Source of the DNA: Methanoregulaceae archaeon
GTDB lineage: Archaea > Halobacteriota > Methanomicrobia > Methanomicrobiales > Methanospirillaceae
Direction: 5' to 3'
NCBI GenBank assembly: GCA_028679325.1
Contig: JAJRBS010000061.1
Location: forward strand, 1-22,644
DNA: 22,644 nucleotides
How positions within the stretch are numbered: position 1 is the first letter of the stretch; each line of letters begins with the position of its first letter. This document shows positions 7,905 to 14,366 of this stretch, piece after piece. Position numbers and translations under genes: made by a program. Under the pieces are notes generated by a model, which saw nothing but the letters and a program-made list of their open reading frames with translations, had not been told where the DNA came from and did no database searches.

Positions 7905-9029
7905 ATGGCCGCTGAGGACTACTACGATATCCTCGGGATACCACGGAATGCCGATGAGAAGGAGGTGAAGAAAGCCTACCGTAACCTGGCCCGGAAGTTT
8001 CACCCCGATGTCTGCAAGGAACCGGGTGCTGAGGAGCGGTTCAAGAAGATCAACGAGGCGTATGGGATCCTCTCCGACCCGCAGAAACGTGCCCAGTACG
8101 ACCATCTCGGGCACGAGACCTACACCCAGGCCTCCAAGGGTTCGTACTCCGGTAGTGGCGGTAGCGGTGGTTTTTCCGCGGATTTCAGTGGTTTTGGCGA
8201 CATATTCGACTTTTTCGGGGGAGGGTTCGGGGGACCTCGCCAGGCCGGCCCCCGGGCCGGGGGCGATATGCTCATGCGGCTCCAGATCTCTCTCGGAGAC
8301 GCGGTCTTTGGTGCCGACAGGGAGATCGAGATCTCCCATGCCGAGCCGTGCCCTGCCTGTGAGGGTACCGGGAGCGAGACCAGGAAGAGGACCAGTTGCC
8401 CGCGATGCGGCGGCAGCGGTCAGCTCCGCCAGATGAACCAGACAATCTTCGGCCAGTTCGTCAGGATGAGCACCTGTCCCGACTGCCGGGGCTTGGGAAA
8501 GGTGCCGGAGACACGGTGCCGGCAGTGCCGTGGCAGCGGTACAGCCCAGGTTCGGCGGAAGATAAACGTCCATATCCCGGCCGGGATCGACACCGGCATG
8601 CGGCTGCGCATGGAAGGTTACGGTGAAGCAGGGGATATTGGGGCTCCGAACGGGGACCTCTTCCTCGAGATCGCGGTGAGGCCGCACGATCGTTTCTCCC
8701 GGCGTGGAGATAACCTGGAAATGATCCAGGAGATAACACCGGCGCAGGCAGTGGCCGGATCGGTTGTGCCCGTGGAGACCATAGACGGCAAGCAGGTCGA
8801 TCTGACGATACCCCCCGGTATCCAGCATGATACAGCGCTGAAGATTACCGGCGAAGGGGTCCGGAGACGGGGCCGGCCCGGTGACCTGCTGGTGCGGGTG
8901 AAGATCCGTATACCGAAGCAGTTGACCCCGGAAATGAAGGAGCTGTACGAGAAGATCCTCGAGCTCGAAGGCTCCTCCTCCTCCCCTGAAAAGAAGGGCT
9001 TCTTCTCCGGGCTTATGGGTAAGAAATAA
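7905..9029 (+). CDS. dnaJ: Hsp40 co-chaperone DnaJ, type I
   Basis: DnaJ delivers clients to DnaK and stimulates its ATPase. The 374-residue protein has a J domain (1-67) with the HPD triad at 33-35, and a Gly/Phe/Ser-rich linker (about 79-120). Its zinc domain has four CxxC-type motifs at cysteines 149/152, 165/168, 191/194 and 205/208, followed by two beta-rich client domains with VHIPAGIDTG and VTIPPG-like (LTIPPGIQ) segments. All parts needed for a class I DnaJ are present. The ATG at 7905 gives the usual short N-terminus; a GTG at 7899 overlapping the dnaK stop would add two residues. It closes the chaperone operon, and its TAA overlaps a possible 31-codon ORF. Confidence 0.96.
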   Translation: MAAEDYYDILGIPRNADEKEVKKAYRNLARKFHPDVCKEPGAEERFKKINEAYGILSDPQKRAQYDHLGHETYTQASKGSYSGSGGSGGFSADFSGFGDIFDFFGGGFGGPRQAGPRAGGDMLMRLQISLGDAVFGADREIEISHAEPCPACEGTGSETRKRTSCPRCGGSGQLRQMNQTIFGQFVRMSTCPDCRGLGKVPETRCRQCRGSGTAQVRRKINVHIPAGIDTGMRLRMEGYGEAGDIGAPNGDLFLEIAVRPHDRFSRRGDNLEMIQEITPAQAVAGSVVPVETIDGKQVDLTIPPGIQHDTALKITGEGVRRRGRPGDLLVRVKIRIPKQLTPEMKELYEKILELEGSSSSPEKKGFFSGLMGKK

Positions 9030-9124
9030 TGTCCCAGTCCTTACCAGAACACGGGCAGAGGAACCGGGTGGCAGGACCGTCATTTTTCTTACCCGGGAAT
9101 CAGGGTCAGGGAAAGGGTCCATGA
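9029..9124 (+). CDS. Possible 31-residue bridging ORF between dnaJ and the tRNA methyltransferase
   Basis: An ATG overlaps the dnaJ stop (TAATG), and the frame ends in a TGA overlapping the next ATG (ATGA at 9121). The peptide begins MSQSLPEHGQ, is rich in Gly, Pro, Gln and Arg, and resembles nothing I know. No separate ribosome site is visible, so it would need reinitiation after dnaJ. It may be chance, or a spacer whose translation carries ribosomes to the downstream gene. Confidence 0.2.
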   Translation: MSQSLPEHGQRNRVAGPSFFLPGNQGQGKGP

Positions 9125-10077
9125 GACTCATCTGTGAACTCTCCGGAGAGCATCCGGATCTGCCGTTCGCCGAGCTCGAACTGATTGGGCGGGAAACAGC
9201 ACGGAACCCCCAGGTGGCTGTGATCGAAACCGATTCACCATCGCTTGCCGGTCGCCTGTCGCTGACCCGGTATGTCCTTGCCTATCTGGGGGAGTGCGAG
9301 GCCGATCTCCCCTCGTTTACGTCGCTGTTAAGAGAGCTTGAGCTTACCCCCTCGTCCCCGTTCTCGGCCCGGGTCAGGATAGTGGCCGGCTCCTCTATGA
9401 CCCTGGCCGTCCCGGAACTCGAGAAGATCATGGGATCAGCGATCCGGGGAAGGGTCCGGCTCGTTGACCCTGCTGTCGAGTTCAGGGCCGTCTTCTCTGC
9501 CGACCGGTGTTACATCGGCCGAGTCCTGTACCGGACAGAACCCCGGGAGTTCAGTCAGCGGCGTCCGGGATCGCGGCTGTTCTTTCACCCCGGTGTCATG
9601 ATGCCCCGGATGGCCAGAGCACTGGTGAACATCTCCCTTGTCCGTGAAGGTGAGCCCCTGCTCGATCCTTTCTGCGGCACGGGGGGTATCGTCCTCGAGG
9701 CGGCTCTGGCCGGGGCCCGGGGGATCGGATGCGATATCGACAGGGTCATGGCAGCCGGGAGCAGGAAGAACGTCCCTGCCGGAGACTTTCTGGTGGCAGA
9801 CACCTCTACCCTCCCGTTCGGGGACTCATGCATCCCGGCAGTGGTGACAGATCTCCCGTACGGGCAATCGGTCTCTGTGGGGGCTTCGAGCCTAGAGGCA
9901 CTATACCATGATGCACTCCATGAGATACGGAGGGTTCTTGTTCCGGGCCGGAGAGCTGTTGTGGTGACCCACCGGGATATCGATCCCCTGACAGACGGCC
10001 TTTTTTCAATCGTTGGCTCGTACCGCCAGAGGGTCCACCGGAGCCTGACCCGGAGAATCCTTGTGCTGCGGAAATGA
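9121..10077 (+). CDS. Archaeal tRNA (guanosine-N2) methyltransferase, Trm-G10/Trm11-like
   Basis: The protein probably methylates guanosine 10 of tRNA at N2 using S-adenosylmethionine. The N-terminal half (1-140) fits a THUMP-type RNA-binding region. The catalytic half starts with the conserved RPGSRLFFHPGVMMPRMARALVN block (149-170), followed by the SAM-binding LDPFCGTGG (181-189), an acidic GCDID (203-207) and the catalytic-type DLPYG (244-248). The family norm is D/N-P-P-Y, so leucine at the second position is slightly unusual, but the aspartate and tyrosine remain. Length (318) is typical of TIGR01177-like archaeal enzymes. The ribosome site before the ATG at 9121 is weak (GGGTCC), and the gene may be read through from dnaJ. 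Exact target base is inferred from family only. Confidence 0.82.
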   Translation: MRLICELSGEHPDLPFAELELIGRETARNPQVAVIETDSPSLAGRLSLTRYVLAYLGECEADLPSFTSLLRELELTPSSPFSARVRIVAGSSMTLAVPELEKIMGSAIRGRVRLVDPAVEFRAVFSADRCYIGRVLYRTEPREFSQRRPGSRLFFHPGVMMPRMARALVNISLVREGEPLLDPFCGTGGIVLEAALAGARGIGCDIDRVMAAGSRKNVPAGDFLVADTSTLPFGDSCIPAVVTDLPYGQSVSVGASSLEALYHDALHEIRRVLVPGRRAVVVTHRDIDPLTDGLFSIVGSYRQRVHRSLTRRILVLRK

Positions 10078-10097
10078 TGTCTCCTTTCTCTCCGGCT

Positions 10098-10110
10098 TGG
10101 AAAAAAAATA
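10098..10110 (+). promoter_or_regulatory. Box A candidate for the PP2C gene
   Basis: AAAAAAAATAATTG lies about 65 nt before the ATG at 10172, predicting transcription from about 10132. It is only a composition match. A strong GGGTGAT ribosome site at 10162-10168 follows. Confidence 0.35.
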
Positions 10111-10171
10111 ATTGTCTATCAGAACAGATCTCTATGCTATCCGACTGGGGCCGGCAGCTCCGGGTGATCTG

Positions 10172-10945
10172 ATGAAGACCGTTTCTGTCTGCAGCATCTC
10201 CGATACCGGGATCAGGCCTGCAAATGAAGACGCGTACCTGGTCAGCCGGCTCACCTGCCCTTTGGGTGACTACTCCCTTCTTGCCGTGGCGGACGGGCTC
10301 GGCGGCCATCCGGCCGGGGAAGTAGCAAGCCACCTCGCTGTCCGTACCCTGGAAAAGATCCTGCGTGAACAGCTGCAGTCCCTGACCGACCCGGGGATCG
10401 ATTCATTGAGAAGCCTGTTATCCCTTGCCTTCTCTGAAACAAACCGGACCATCGCCGATCTCGCGGAAACACAGCCGGAATGGTATGGTATGGCCACCAC
10501 CCTGGTTGCCGCCCTGGTAGCAGAAGACGACCTCTGCGTGATCGGGAATGTCGGCGACAGCCGGGCTTATCTGATCTCGGACAGTCTGGAACGGATCACC
10601 CGGGACCACTCCCGTGTCCAGGAACTGGTGGACTGCGGGGTCCTCTCCCCCGAAGAGGCAGAACATCACCCTCAGAAGAACATCGTAACCAGGATTGTCG
10701 GCAGGAGGGGAGACGCTCCCGACATCTTCACCTGCCGGCTGGGGTCGTCCATTCTCCTCCTCTGTACTGATGGCCTTTTCGATGGCCTGTCCGAAAGGAG
10801 GATCCTCTCCGTGACACGGGAGGCTGAATTTCCGGATCTCTGCCGTGAGCTGGTCAGGGAGGCTAAAGAGGCCAGCAGGGACAATATCACCGTGGTTGCA
10901 GCGAAATGGCCGGGTGAGACCGGACCTTCACCAGGTGACCGATAA
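10172..10945 (+). CDS. PP2C-family (PPM) serine/threonine protein phosphatase
   Basis: This metal-dependent phosphatase would remove phosphate from serine or threonine residues in the cytoplasm. All main motifs of the bacterial-type PPM fold are present in 257 residues: the RPANEDA metal motif (E19, D20), VADGLGGHPAGE (D41), GMATTLVAAL, NVGDSRAYL (126-134), TRDHS, NIVTRIVG, LLLCTDGLFDGLSE (D200) and SRDNITVV (D237). There is no membrane segment or extra sensor domain. The ATG at 10172 is chosen because GGGTGAT lies three bases upstream; an in-frame GTC/ATG-like extension upstream has no support. No protein kinase gene is nearby, so its substrate is unknown. It is monocistronic, facing nadK across a T-run. 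Confidence 0.9.
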   Translation: MKTVSVCSISDTGIRPANEDAYLVSRLTCPLGDYSLLAVADGLGGHPAGEVASHLAVRTLEKILREQLQSLTDPGIDSLRSLLSLAFSETNRTIADLAETQPEWYGMATTLVAALVAEDDLCVIGNVGDSRAYLISDSLERITRDHSRVQELVDCGVLSPEEAEHHPQKNIVTRIVGRRGDAPDIFTCRLGSSILLLCTDGLFDGLSERRILSVTREAEFPDLCRELVREAKEASRDNITVVAAKWPGETGPSPGDR

Positions 10946-10980
10946 GGCTCGTGATCCCTGCCCCTGGCTGACACCCGGTC

Positions 10981-10987
10981 TTTTTTT
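10981..10987 (+). terminator. T-run terminator after the PP2C gene
   Basis: Seven consecutive thymines follow a GC-rich stretch 35 bp after the PP2C stop and just before the end of the convergent nadK gene. This is typical of archaeal intrinsic termination. Confidence 0.6.
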
Positions 10988-10992
10988 ACTGG

Positions 10993-11805
10993 TCAGAGTC
11001 GCCGGAGTTTTTTGTCGACCTTCTCGAAGAAATGACGCCCGATGTCAACGAAGAGAGCAGGGTCCCGGGACTTCATCACCCGGATGGATGACTCCGCCGG
11101 GAGATCAATGCTCTTCTGACCGTCAATGACCAGGGTGGCGGGCTTGGCGCTCACGATCCGTATCTCGAGCGATCGATCGGCGCTGATGAGGTGGGGCCGG
11201 GATGAGAGCATATAGGGGGCCAGGGGTACCAGCAGGACCCCTTCCACCTTGGGGTCCACGATGGGCCCGCCCGCACTCATGGAGTAGGCCGTGGACCCGG
11301 TCGGCGTGCTGATCAGTATCCCGTCACCCCTGAACTCCTCTGAGAGAATGCCGTCGATAACAATCCCGAACCGGAGCATCTTTGCCGGGCGGCTGGTCAC
11401 GATCAACACTTCGTTCAGGGCCTCTCCGAGTTCCCGATTCCCGGTGGAAAATGAGAGCCTCATCCTCTTCTCCACGGCGAACCCATCGGCAATGGCCATC
11501 AGCACATCAAAGGCTTCGTCCTTTTCTATGTCAGCTAAAAAACCGACCTCTCCCCAGTTGATGCCGATGACCGGGAACTGCCGTGGCATCCTCTGCACTG
11601 TAAACAGGATTGTTCCGTCACCGCCAACGATCGCCACCAGGTCGGGCTCCACCTTATCGAGAGCGATACCCGGCCTTCCCATCGCATCAGCGGTCCTTTC
11701 TTCATAGAAGACCTCGTACCCCCCTGCTTCGAGCCGATCACCCAGAGACGCAGAGAAAGAGAGTGCGTCACGGTCATCGATTCGTGAAACCACCAGGATT
11801 TTCAT
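10993..11805 (-). CDS. nadK: ATP/polyphosphate NAD kinase
   Basis: NadK phosphorylates NAD to NADP and so sets the cell's NADP supply. The 270-residue protein has the diagnostic GGDGT at 61-65 and TPTGSTAYSMSAGGPIV at 167-183, plus the NEVLI segment near 131 and GDGILIS at 160-166. The ATG at 11805 has a strong GAGGTGA ribosome site. The upstream inositol-monophosphatase-family gene stops only three bases before this start, inside that ribosome site, so the two are surely cotranscribed. In Methanocaldococcus jannaschii a phosphatase of this superfamily is fused to NAD kinase in the same order, acting as NADP phosphatase/NAD kinase. Confidence 0.95.
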   Translation of the reverse strand: MKILVVSRIDDRDALSFSASLGDRLEAGGYEVFYEERTADAMGRPGIALDKVEPDLVAIVGGDGTILFTVQRMPRQFPVIGINWGEVGFLADIEKDEAFDVLMAIADGFAVEKRMRLSFSTGNRELGEALNEVLIVTSRPAKMLRFGIVIDGILSEEFRGDGILISTPTGSTAYSMSAGGPIVDPKVEGVLLVPLAPYMLSSRPHLISADRSLEIRIVSAKPATLVIDGQKSIDLPAESSIRVMKSRDPALFVDIGRHFFEKVDKKLRRL

Positions 11806-11808
11806 CCG

Positions 11809-12600
11809 TCACCTCAGGTATTCGATGATCTTGTCGTGCATGAGGCCGTTGCTGGCAACAAGGCACCTCCCGACGGTTACCTCAGCAGGGAACGACAGGC
11901 GAGACCCATCACGATCGCTCACCCTGCCTCCGGCTTCGGTACAGATCAGGATGCCTGCAGCGGCATCGGTCACCCTGAGTGTTCCTCTCAGATCGATAAA
12001 ACCGTCGATCCTCCCGCTTCCGGTGTAGGAGAGCTCAAGGGCCGAGGCCCCGAGGAGCCGCCACCTGCGGACCTTCGTGCCAAGAGACAGGATCCCCCCG
12101 GGATTGAACTTCTGCCCGTAGAGGGAGAGGGCGCTCTGCTCGAGCCGGTCAATGCCCGAGACCCGCAGGGTTTTTCCGTCGACGAAGGCCCCGCCTCCTT
12201 TCACCGCAGTGAATGTCTCGCCTCCGGCCAGGTCCCGGACAAAGCCCGCGATGATCCCTTCATCGAGGGCCAGAGCCATGGACAGGGCAAAGAAAGGGAT
12301 CCCGGCCACGGCATTGTAGGTCCCGTCGACAGGGTCAAGGAACAGGACTCCCGGCTCCTCTCCCAGCTCCACCCTCCCTGCCTCTTCGCTGACCACGGTG
12401 CCGCAGAGGGGCTGATCCTGCAGGCAGGTCATGATGCTGTCCTCGGCCAGCTTATCGATCAGTTTGGTGGGTGTCCCGTCAGCTCCCATGCCCGTAACCC
12501 TTCCTCCTTCGGGTCTCCCGACAAGGGGGGTGATCGCGTCGCTGACAGCCTGTGCCATCCCCTCGCAACGCCGGAGAAACTCACGGGATATGTCCTGCAT
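11809..12600 (-). CDS. Inositol-monophosphatase-superfamily phosphatase, probably NADP phosphatase/FBPase/IMPase
   Basis: This is a magnesium-dependent sugar-phosphatase fold of 263 residues with MGADGTPTKLID (38-49), SEEAG (71-75), the metal-binding FLDPVDGTYN (87-96) and a C-terminal RVTDAAAGILICTEAGG (209-225) with the third aspartate at 212. Archaeal members act on inositol-1-phosphate, fructose-1,6-bisphosphate and NADP, often more than one. Coupling to nadK, and the known fused homolog in M. jannaschii, make NADP phosphatase a reasonable inferred role. The ATG at 12600 has no ribosome site. An AATATTTT box at 12631-12638 about 34 nt upstream would give a very short leader, so initiation is probably leaderless or nearly so. 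Confidence 0.85.
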   Translation of the reverse strand: MQDISREFLRRCEGMAQAVSDAITPLVGRPEGGRVTGMGADGTPTKLIDKLAEDSIMTCLQDQPLCGTVVSEEAGRVELGEEPGVLFLDPVDGTYNAVAGIPFFALSMALALDEGIIAGFVRDLAGGETFTAVKGGGAFVDGKTLRVSGIDRLEQSALSLYGQKFNPGGILSLGTKVRRWRLLGASALELSYTGSGRIDGFIDLRGTLRVTDAAAGILICTEAGGRVSDRDGSRLSFPAEVTVGRCLVASNGLMHDKIIEYLR

Positions 12601-12891
12601 CAGTTACTAGATGTTCAGCATCAGGAGATTAATATTTTGGTCATTTTTCTCTATTAGCGGGATTTAAATCAATATTCATTTTAACTTATAAAAAAGTGAA
12701 TACCTTCCCTGAATTCTTTCTTTAAAAAAAAATGCCGTCGTTCTCCTCCCTGCCTGCCTGCCGGGAAGACAGGTGTCCGGGAAAGGGAAAAAAAACTCGT
12801 ATTGATGTTCTTTACCCTGAAACGTTATCAGGGGCCGGTTGACTACTAATAATATAAGGATGGACGAACTGTATGTACGAGAGAGTCAATC
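12601..12891. promoter_or_regulatory. Divergent promoter region between the phosphatase gene and aIF5A
   Basis: This 291 bp stretch has no credible gene. It holds an AT-rich half (12628-12732) with several box A-like sequences for the minus-strand phosphatase gene, and a nine-A run at 12724-12732. There is also a small GC-rich island (about 12733-12788) with three tandem TGCC units at 12751-12762 and a repeated CCGGGAA, and a perfect inverted repeat CCCTGA/TCAGGG at 12815-12833 with a 7 nt loop. The probable aIF5A box A is ATAATATAAGG around 12847-12857. The GC island followed by a T-run on the minus strand could be a small RNA, but nothing identifies it. Confidence 0.5.
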
Positions 12892-13275
12892 ATGAAAGAG
12901 CAGACAGAAGTCGGCAAGTTGAAGGAGGGCCGTTACGTGGTGATAGAGGAGGAGCCCTGTAAGATCCTCTCCATCTCCATATCGAAACCAGGAAAGCACG
13001 GGGCGGCCAAGGCCAGGATTGATGCCGTCGGGCTCTTTGACGGGGTCAAGAGATCCATCGTGCAGCCGGTCTCAGCGAAGACCTACGTACCTGTCGTCGA
13101 GAGAAAGAGTGGACAGGTAATCACCGTTGCCGGCACCCGGGCTACCCTGATGGACATGAAGGATTTTACCAATTTTGAAGTCGATATCCCTCCGGACAAG
13201 GTGGCCATGTTCGAGATCGGGAAAGAGTTGCCCTATATCGAGTCTCTCGGGAAGAAGAAGCTCGACATCGATTGA
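12892..13275 (+). CDS. eif5A: Translation factor aIF5A (hypusine-containing)
   Basis: aIF5A binds ribosomes and helps peptide-bond formation at difficult sequences such as proline runs. The 127-residue protein has the N-terminal SH3-like domain with the hypusination loop SKPGKHGAAKAR, in which K35 is the residue modified by deoxyhypusine synthase, and a C-terminal OB-fold ending in GKKKLDID. It is one of the clearest markers that this is archaeal DNA: bacterial EF-P has a different loop and an extra domain. The start is supported by length. The ribosome site is weak (GAGAGA), and a box A at about 12847-12857 suggests a leader of roughly 10-15 nt. A T8 run follows the stop. Confidence 0.97.
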   Translation: MKEQTEVGKLKEGRYVVIEEEPCKILSISISKPGKHGAAKARIDAVGLFDGVKRSIVQPVSAKTYVPVVERKSGQVITVAGTRATLMDMKDFTNFEVDIPPDKVAMFEIGKELPYIESLGKKKLDID

Positions 13276-13288
13276 AAATACCGTTCCC

Positions 13289-13296
13289 TTTTTTTT
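13289..13296 (+). terminator. T-run terminator after aIF5A
   Basis: Eight thymines begin 14 bp after the aIF5A stop, after the GC-containing CCGTTCCC. They lie ahead of the end of the convergent PEBP gene. Confidence 0.65.
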
Positions 13297-13307
13297 ATCC
13301 CCCTGGC

Positions 13308-13760
13308 TTATCGGGAATACAAAGCTATGGTTTCACCAAACTGGAGGACATGACCCTGCATGGCGCCGATGAGGTCTCCTTTCATGGCCCCGGCGGGGAG
13401 CTCGAGCATCCGGTCGAGGCCGTACACCTTGAAACTGTAGCGGTGCGTTGCCCCGGCGGGAGGGCAGGGCCCGGAATATCCCACGGTTCCAAAGTCATTC
13501 CTTCCCTGACGTGCCGGCACCGGGCGGCTTACTTCAGGTGTTTTCGGGATTCCGGCTGGAATTTCTCCTGTGGGAGGAAGGTTCCAGATCAGCCAGGGGC
13601 AGAACGAGCAGCAGGATGGTTGGTAGGGGTTGACGGCCATGACCGCAACCGAGACCGCGGAAAGCCCGTCGATGCTGATCCTCGGAGAACTGTCCTCTCC
13701 ATCGCAGGTGTGCGAAGGGGGAAATTCCAGGAAATCGAGGTGCACCACCAGTTTGTCCAT
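13308..13760 (-). CDS. PEBP / YbhB-YbcL family protein with altered ligand pocket
   Basis: The family shares the phosphatidylethanolamine-binding protein fold; in bacteria and archaea its function is poorly known. The 150-residue protein has SHTCDGEDSSPRISIDGL (16-33), IPAGIPKTP (67-75), QGRNDFGTVGYSGPCPP (85-101), HRYSFKVYGLD (106-116) and the terminal GHVLQFGET. Where most members have D-P-D-x-P followed by F-x-H-W, this one reads NPYQP (44-48) and SFCPW (52-56), so both aspartates and the histidine of the anion pocket are lost. The frame upstream is open, but the ATG at 13760 matches the family start and lies about 28 nt after a TTATAC box A, which fits a leaderless transcript. Confidence 0.85.
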   Translation of the reverse strand: MDKLVVHLDFLEFPPSHTCDGEDSSPRISIDGLSAVSVAVMAVNPYQPSCCSFCPWLIWNLPPTGEIPAGIPKTPEVSRPVPARQGRNDFGTVGYSGPCPPAGATHRYSFKVYGLDRMLELPAGAMKGDLIGAMQGHVLQFGETIALYSR

Positions 13761-13784
13761 GACCGGATGGTGCAGTGTCACTTC

Positions 13785-13792
13785 GTATAATG
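13785..13792 (-). promoter_or_regulatory. Box A of the PEBP gene (leaderless)
   Basis: The minus strand reads CCATTATACG, centred about 28 nt before the ATG at 13760. This places transcription start at or next to the start codon and supports that start. Confidence 0.5.
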
Positions 13793-13823
13793 GTTCTGGT
13801 GATGCCGGTTCTGTACGAAAGCG

Positions 13824-13831
13824 CCATAAAC
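13824..13831 (+). promoter_or_regulatory. Box A of the RNase HI gene (leaderless)
   Basis: CCATAAAC is centred about 25 nt before the GTG at 13852. With no ribosome site present, this supports a leaderless GTG start. Confidence 0.4.
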
Positions 13832-13851
13832 CTGTCCGTGCACCAGAATGT

Positions 13852-14292
13852 GTGGAACTTTTACCTACCCCTGGCAGCACGGACGACGTACGCTGTTACA
13901 CGGACGGAGCATCCCGTGGGAACCCGGGGCCGGCTGCCGGGGCTTTTATCCTGGTCGACAGGGAGGGGAAAATCATCGAAGAACGGGGCTGGCTCATCGG
14001 GACCCGTACCAATAACGAGGCGGAGTACGAGGCACTCATCGCCGGTCTGGCGGCCGCAGCCGGTCACGGGTGCAGAGTGCTCTCCGTTTTCTCCGACAGC
14101 GAACTGGTCGTCAGGCAGATGCAGGGGACCTACAGGGTGAGGTCGCTACGGTTGCTTCCCTACCATACCAGGGCCCGGGAAGCGCTCGCCAGGTTCACAC
14201 GGGTCAGTTTCAGGTCCGTGCCCCGTGAGGATCCCTTGATACAGAGAGCAGATCTCCTCTGCAACCAGGTCCTTGATTCTTTATCACGATAA
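13852..14292 (+). CDS. rnhA: Ribonuclease HI family protein
   Basis: RNase HI cuts the RNA strand of RNA-DNA hybrids. The 146-residue protein has the full catalytic set: D18 in YTDGASRGNPGP, E56 in TNNEAEYEAL, D82 in VFSDSELVV and D134 in QRADLLCNQVLD. It belongs to the compact archaeal/Bacillus-like subgroup without the N-terminal hybrid-binding domain. The plus frame is open far upstream (to 13630), but that part is antisense to the PEBP gene and has no homology-like features. The GTG at 13852 gives the expected short lead before the first beta strand and sits 25 nt after a box A. The gene is divergent from PEBP across 91 bp. Confidence 0.88.
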   Translation: MELLPTPGSTDDVRCYTDGASRGNPGPAAGAFILVDREGKIIEERGWLIGTRTNNEAEYEALIAGLAAAAGHGCRVLSVFSDSELVVRQMQGTYRVRSLRLLPYHTRAREALARFTRVSFRSVPREDPLIQRADLLCNQVLDSLSR

Positions 14293-14332
14293 GTCAGGGA
14301 AAATTTCAGGGTGGATGCGGCGTTGCCCTCAG

Positions 14333-14348
14333 GTATATGTCTTTATTA
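14333..14348 (+). promoter_or_regulatory. Box A candidate for the mrp gene
   Basis: GTATATGTCTTTATTA contains two overlapping TATA-like cores whose predicted start sites (about 14362-14371) bracket the ATG at 14367. An ATG at 14337 falls inside this element and is therefore an unlikely start. Confidence 0.4.
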
Positions 14349-14366
14349 TGCGGTTGCCCATATGTG

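Noticed and set aside
7881..9131. 416-codon open frame antisense to dnaJ
   Set aside because: Mirror of the dnaJ codons with no recognisable domain.
12751..12762. Microsatellite-like TGCC repeat
   Set aside because: Only three units; too short to call a functional repeat by itself.
13630..13851. 74-residue N-terminal extension of RNase HI
   Set aside because: Antisense to PEBP, not needed for the fold, and the GTG at 13852 has a properly spaced box A.
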